NCBI RefSeq assembly: GCF_026738875.1
Contig: NZ_JAPQFJ010000003.1
Location: 215,738 to 279,737, forward strand
DNA from: Clostridium brassicae
GTDB lineage: Bacteria; Bacillota; Clostridia; Clostridiales; Clostridiaceae
Reading direction: 5' to 3'
Length of the DNA stretch: 64,000 bases
The notes under the pieces are model-generated. The model was not told the DNA's origin. It did not search any database and saw only the letters and a program-made list of their open reading frames with translations. Both the position numbers and the translations under genes were made by a program. Within the stretch, counting starts at the first letter, position 1; the number at the start of each line of letters is the position of its first letter. Shown here piece after piece: positions 60,116 through 64,000 of the stretch.

Positions 60116-62003
60116 TATAGCTTATAATAACTTTAGACACAATGTTAAGGTTTATGCACTTCATATAATGGCTATGATTTTTTCTGTTTCTATATACTAC
60201 AATTTTATAGCAATAAAGTATCATCCACAAATTATGAGCTTAAAACAAGCTATGGATACTATGAGAGAAACTACAATTGCTGCATCTACATTACTTCTTG
60301 TGTTTTTAATATTTTTCATATGGTTTTCTAATTCATTTTTTTTAAACCAGAAAAAGAAAGAAATAGGAATTTATGCTTTTGCAGGTATAGATAATTATAA
60401 AATAGGATTGATATTTGCAATAGAGAGTTTTTTATTAGGAATTGTATCAATTGTGTCAGGAATTTTTGTTGGAATTTTATTTTCAAAATTATTTGTTATG
60501 CTGTTATCGAAGGTTGCCTATTTGGATATTAAGTTAAGGTTTTTTGTATCAATAAAAGCAGTATTTGAAACAACAGTTACTTTTTTAATTATATTCTTAG
60601 CTATTTCAGTTTTAAGTTATGTCAATATAGTTAGAAGTAAATTAATAGATTTATTCAATGCTTCCAAAAAGCATGAAGGTATTCTAAAAATAAATTATTT
60701 TAAAGCCATAGCTTCAGTTTTAATTATAGGTACAGTATATTTAATGTGTGCTAAATTGCAAAGACTAACCGTTATAGCTTATATTCCTATAATAACCATA
60801 TTAACTATTTTGGGGACTTATTGGCTATTTGGTGGTTTTTTACCAATGATAATGAGACATATTATAAATAAAAAGAATATTTTGTATAAAGGTACAAATG
60901 TCATAAGTATGTCTAATATTAATTTTAGAATTAAAGGGAATTATAGAACACTTGCTACTATTGCTATTTTAATTGCATCGGCAATAACAGCATTTGGAAC
61001 TGTTACTTCAATTAAATATACCATAGGAAGTTTAGATTTAGACCTTCCATACTCATTTACCTATGAAATAGAAGGTAAGGAAGATAAAATCATGAAGGAT
61101 AAAGTTGATAAAGTTCTTAATGAATCCAATCACAATGTTTTATTAAAAGAAAAAGCCAATTTTGTTCTCATTAATAAATATAAAACTAATTATGATTTTT
61201 ATGGTGAAAAGTTAGTAGTAACTAAAGTTTCTGATTTTAAGAAGATAAGTAAAGACTTAAAAGTAAAAAACTATGAAGAGATTGTTAAAAAATCTGATTT
61301 GTTAAATGGTGAATGTATTTATATAGAAAGACCTAAAGTAGCTATATCAGCAGTAAAGGCTCCTGGAGGTAAAAAATTCCACATAGGTAATTTAAGTTAT
61401 AAGGTAAAATCAGAATTGAAGACTCCTTTATTTGGTGGAGGAATAAATGCTGTTACTATTGTAGTTAGTGATTTGGATTATAACAATATTAAGAAACAGT
61501 TTAAAGAATATGAGTTTAATGGAATTATAGTGGATAATCAAGAAAAAAGCATGGATTTAGCTATGGGATTAAAAAACATAAAACATATAGATAACAAGCT
61601 ATATTCTTTTGCTGAAAAATATAGAGCAGGATATAAACCATATGGAATTATTTTCTTTATGGGAAGTATTTTAGCTTTGGTATTTGTATTGGCTACGGGT
61701 AGTGTGATTCATTTTAAGATTTTAAGTGAAGCTTTTATGGATAAAATCAAATATGATATCTTAATGAAGATAGGTATAACAGAAAAAGAGCTTATAAAAG
61801 TAATATCAAATCAAGTATTAATATATTTTATATTACCTTTAATTGTAGGGGTAGTTCACAGCTGTGCTGCTATTTTAATATTAGGTAGATTAATAAATTA
61901 TAATTTATTAATCCCTACGGCTATAAGTATAATAACTTTTGTCATTATTTATGGGATATTTTATGTTTTTACTGTAATTAAATTTAGAAAAATTGTTTAT
62001 TAA
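60102..62003 (+). CDS. BceB-like ABC permease (FtsX family)
   Basis: This 633-residue permease has about ten membrane helices, with FtsX domains near both ends and a large extracytoplasmic domain (about 310-510) between helices 7 and 8, the typical BceB design. An upstream GTG (60093) is in frame, but AGGAGG (60088-60093) fits ATG 60102. It overlaps the ATPase gene by 14 bases. Confidence 0.92.
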   Translation: MNCFSIAYNNFRHNVKVYALHIMAMIFSVSIYYNFIAIKYHPQIMSLKQAMDTMRETTIAASTLLLVFLIFFIWFSNSFFLNQKKKEIGIYAFAGIDNYKIGLIFAIESFLLGIVSIVSGIFVGILFSKLFVMLLSKVAYLDIKLRFFVSIKAVFETTVTFLIIFLAISVLSYVNIVRSKLIDLFNASKKHEGILKINYFKAIASVLIIGTVYLMCAKLQRLTVIAYIPIITILTILGTYWLFGGFLPMIMRHIINKKNILYKGTNVISMSNINFRIKGNYRTLATIAILIASAITAFGTVTSIKYTIGSLDLDLPYSFTYEIEGKEDKIMKDKVDKVLNESNHNVLLKEKANFVLINKYKTNYDFYGEKLVVTKVSDFKKISKDLKVKNYEEIVKKSDLLNGECIYIERPKVAISAVKAPGGKKFHIGNLSYKVKSELKTPLFGGGINAVTIVVSDLDYNNIKKQFKEYEFNGIIVDNQEKSMDLAMGLKNIKHIDNKLYSFAEKYRAGYKPYGIIFFMGSILALVFVLATGSVIHFKILSEAFMDKIKYDILMKIGITEKELIKVISNQVLIYFILPLIVGVVHSCAAILILGRLINYNLLIPTAISIITFVIIYGIFYVFTVIKFRKIVY

Positions 62004-62050
62004 AAATTATATCTAGTTTTTCACATGGAAATAATGGTATTATTGAAAAA

Positions 62051-62135
62051 GCAGAGAACTCAAATCTTTGATTTGGTGTGAATCGCTTTCCCAGAGTATA
62101 TTGGATTATTAGTGGCGGTAGACATCGGATAAAGT
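62051..62135 (+). repeat. Diverged fourth copy of the intergenic repeat
   Basis: It ends with the same TAGACATCGGATAAA block as the copies at 8401-8618 and has a hairpin at the corresponding place, but with different bases (CAAATC-TTT-GATTTG). TCGCTTTCCCAGAG replaces GTCGTTATCCAGGG. It lies 32 bases before the DUF1963 gene in the same orientation, like the 8.4-kb pair. Confidence 0.7.
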
Positions 62136-62166
62136 TGATTCTAGCGCGAAAAAGGAGGAGAATATA

Positions 62167-62952
62167 GTGAAAAACATAAGATTACAAATTCCAGAAGAGT
62201 TGGAGAAATTCAGACAAGTTATAGAAAAAACCATAAGACCTTATGTAAAAATTGAATTAAAAAGTCAAAACACACTTCCGTGGGAAAGTAAGATAGGTGG
62301 TAATCCCTATTTAGAGATTGGAATGGAGTATCCCAAGACATTAAAAGGGGAACAACTAAGATTACTAGCTCAAATAAATTTTGAAGAAGTACCACATATA
62401 GAACCATTTCCTACAAAAGGAATATTACAAGTTTTTATATTTCCAGATGATTTATATGGGGCTGACTTTGACAATCCATGTAAACAAGATACATTTAGAA
62501 TAATATATTTACCTGAAGTTAAAAAAGATGAAAAACTATTAGTTACAGACTTCTCTTTCTTAAAAGAATTAGAAGAAGAGTGGTATTTACCTTTTGAAAA
62601 AGAAGGCAAAATGTATTTTTCAAAGGAGTACATGCCTGTACAAGGATATACTTATGAGTTTGAAGCACTATATAAAGATATTCATTTTACAGATGAGGAT
62701 ATGGAGAATTATATTGATGAGTTAAATTATTCTTGTTGCCGAATAGGTGGTTATCCAGAATTTACTCAATCTGATCCAAGAGAAGGAAATAAAGAATTAT
62801 CTCTATTTGATACTTTGCTTCTCCAATTAGATTGTGAGAGTGAATGCGATTTAATGTTTGGGGATTCTGGTATTGCAAACTTTTTTATAAAAGAAGAGGA
62901 TTTAAGAAATCTTGATTTTAGTAATGTATTATATAATTGGGATTGTTACTAA
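62167..62952 (+). CDS. DUF1963 (YwqG-like) protein
   Basis: This 261-residue protein has SKIGGNPYLEIGMEYP, LRLLAQINFEEVPHIEPFPTKGILQVFIF, RIGGYPEFTQSDPR and a C-terminal MFGDSGIANFFIKEEDL, the DUF1963/YwqG family pattern. These cytosolic proteins have no known reaction, and many sit near toxin or immunity loci. GTG start behind AAAGGAGGAG. Confidence 0.88.
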   Translation: MKNIRLQIPEELEKFRQVIEKTIRPYVKIELKSQNTLPWESKIGGNPYLEIGMEYPKTLKGEQLRLLAQINFEEVPHIEPFPTKGILQVFIFPDDLYGADFDNPCKQDTFRIIYLPEVKKDEKLLVTDFSFLKELEEEWYLPFEKEGKMYFSKEYMPVQGYTYEFEALYKDIHFTDEDMENYIDELNYSCCRIGGYPEFTQSDPREGNKELSLFDTLLLQLDCESECDLMFGDSGIANFFIKEEDLRNLDFSNVLYNWDCY

Positions 62953-63004
62953 TATTAATTAAAGATAAGTTTATATAATATGCTCAGTTTTTCTATAGTA
63001 ATAT

Positions 63005-63080
63005 AAGAATAAGTTATATTTTATTTTAAAATGAAAATTCTAAATGAATTTTTTAGGTGAGTAAAATATAACTCATTCTT
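63005..63080. terminator. Long imperfect inverted repeat between convergent genes
   Basis: AAGAAT plus AGTTATATTTTA (63005-63023) pair with TAAAATATAACT plus ATTCTT (63062-63080) with one mismatch around a 38-base loop. It overlaps the stop of the minus-strand gene. Confidence 0.55.
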
Positions 63081-63603
63081 TCCATTCTTTATAAATATCA
63101 GGACGAGCAGTTTTTAGAAACTTAAAGAATTTTTTAGAAACTTTAAGCTTTTTTAATCCAGATATCATGTGTTTAGGATATTTTTCATTTCTAGTGTAGT
63201 TATTTTTTAAGCCAATAACCTTTATAGCCCCGCTTTTACTGATAAATATATGAGAAAGACCTGTATCTAATCTTGTAAAATTTAGTGTTTTAAAGTTCTC
63301 TATGAGATCAACTAAGGTTAAAGCTAAGGTTTCATCTAAACTGTTTTTTTTAATATAATCTATCAAACACATGCCTGAAACATATTCTCTTATTAAATAT
63401 CCCGTGTGATACTCATATACTTTAGGGAAATATTTATTGTTTTCGCAGTATTTTAATATAAGGTACTCTCTTCTACATTCGTCTAAATTTTTACATATTT
63501 TTATTACTTTATAGTCTTCAGTCAAATAAATGCGTTCTTTTTTACTACGATGAAGTGTTTTACATTTGCTCAGATCTACTCCTGGGATCTTTGGATGACT
63601 CAT
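63073..63603 (-). CDS. Protein-kinase-like (probable pseudokinase) protein
   Basis: This 176-residue protein has a compact kinase-like outline: ERIYLTEDYKVIKICKN (ATP-lysine region), REYLILKYC helix, GYLIREYVSGMCLIDYI hinge, and RLDTGLSHIFISKSGAIKVIGLKNN in place of the HRD/DFG region. The position of the metal-binding Asp is Gly (VIGL), and the usual catalytic loop is altered. It is therefore likely inactive or divergent. GAGGTATC precedes the ATG. Confidence 0.65.
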   Translation of the reverse strand: MSHPKIPGVDLSKCKTLHRSKKERIYLTEDYKVIKICKNLDECRREYLILKYCENNKYFPKVYEYHTGYLIREYVSGMCLIDYIKKNSLDETLALTLVDLIENFKTLNFTRLDTGLSHIFISKSGAIKVIGLKNNYTRNEKYPKHMISGLKKLKVSKKFFKFLKTARPDIYKEWKE

Positions 63604-63917
63604 ACTGATACCTCATTTTATAGTTTATTGTTTAAGGCTATGTTTTAAGAAAGGCTGTTTCTATAAATTATTAATTTAATATAATAATTTAATTGGTATA
63701 ATAGTTTAAAATATAGCCTTTTAGTTATAGCATATAAGTTAATACCATATAGAGATTTTTAAAAATCTTTAAAAGATATAGGTGTAATATATATTTATAA
63801 AATAATGTTCTTTATTATTACAATATTATTAGTTTTATAAAGTGGTGAGAATAATTCGAAAAATATAAATAAGTATGTCAACTGTTTTTGAAAATGTCCT
63901 AAAATAGTTTAATTATT
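63604..63917. other. Intergenic, no gene found
   Basis: This AT-rich, gene-free stretch holds the upstream region of the kinase-like gene. No convincing ORF, hairpin or promoter pair was found before the terminator at 63918. Confidence 0.5.
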
Positions 63918-63947
63918 AGCACCAGAAAAATCTGGTGCTTTTTTATT
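63918..63947 (+). terminator. Rho-independent terminator
   Basis: AGCACCAGA (63918-63926) pairs perfectly with TCTGGTGCT (63931-63939), followed by TTTTTATT. There is no plus-strand gene directly upstream, so it may end an unseen RNA or act on transcription from the left. Confidence 0.8.
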
Positions 63948-64000
63948 GCTACGCAACATCGGTTTTAAGGCGATGAGCCTGCATTTTACAATGTTTCTCA
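63946..64000. mobile_element. Possible left end of an IS200/IS605-type element
   Basis: TTGCTACGCAA (63946-63956) is followed by CATCGGTTTTAAGGCGATG, an imperfect hairpin. The same 11-mer occurs at 22227-22237 beside the TnpB remnant. The element would continue outside the window, so this is uncertain. Confidence 0.3.

Noticed and set aside
1..64000. tRNA or rRNA genes
   Set aside because: No cloverleaf-like GTTCGA/CCA-context or ribosomal sequence was seen; phages are in protein genes rather than tRNA genes.

Overview
The window is very AT-rich, gene-dense on the plus strand, uses many TTG/GTG starts and strong AGGAGG ribosome sites, and carries typical clostridial chromosomal genes (a BadF/HgdC-type activator, BceRS/BceAB-like genes, a TPM-domain protein). 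It looks like a Clostridium chromosome, most likely from the C. botulinum/C. sporogenes neighbourhood. This assignment is inference from gene content, not a database match.

Layout: (1) 1-7.55 kb is the right end of prophage A, covering baseplate, tail fibre and lysis genes of a contractile-tailed phage. It ends inside an ABC-importer ATPase gene, which is truncated just after its H-loop. (2) 7.55-13.9 kb is a short chromosomal island. It holds the ATPase fragment, two tandem copies of a 109-bp repeat, an intact 1429-residue 2-hydroxyacyl-CoA-dehydratase-activator-like protein, and the C-terminal part of an NMT1-like substrate-binding protein. (3) 13.91-54.29 kb is a complete 40.4-kb prophage B inserted in that substrate-binding gene, whose N-terminal part reappears at 54.28-54.51 kb. 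(4) 54.3-64 kb is chromosome: a TPM protein, a BceRS-like two-component system, an S41-protease lipoprotein, a BceAB-like exporter, a DUF1963 protein, a degenerate kinase-like protein, and the probable end of an insertion sequence.

Prophage B reads left to right as follows. First come a large serine integrase and a cI-like repressor on the minus strand. Divergent promoters follow, each with a near-identical TCAC-centred operator in its -35/-10 spacer. The early region contains a Cro-like gene, a decayed antirepressor, a YqaJ exonuclease with RecT, DnaD/DnaC-like replication proteins, SSB and an internal tyrosine recombinase. A TnpB remnant with a preserved IS605-type right end is embedded there. 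Next are an ArpU-like late regulator, an HNH nuclease, P27-type TerS, TerL, an HK97-type head module (portal, ClpP-like protease, capsid) and a PBSX-like contractile tail. The tail-chaperone gene has a canonical A_AAA_AAC frameshift site. Holin and amidase complete the lysis module. Beyond lysis lies an accessory block unlike ordinary phage genes: an HTH protein, an FtsK/TcpA-like ATPase, a replication-relaxation protein, about 440 bp of structured non-coding DNA, and small membrane proteins resembling SpoIIIAC. It ends in two HTH genes and a LexA-box promoter driving a 42-residue protein beside attR.

The two prophages separately break the ATPase and the binding protein of what looks like one importer, so that transporter should be inactive while both are integrated. 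Precise excision of prophage B would restore a 340-residue binding protein. Prophage B's attP can be rebuilt from the two ends and shows the inverted half-sites expected of a serine integrase. The strongest candidates for something undescribed are the FtsK/replication-relaxation/non-coding cassette, the dispersed 109-bp chromosomal repeat with apparent hairpin conservation, the TnpB remnant with its guide-RNA-like end, and the pair of very short ORFs ending in D-x-P-x-G-W.
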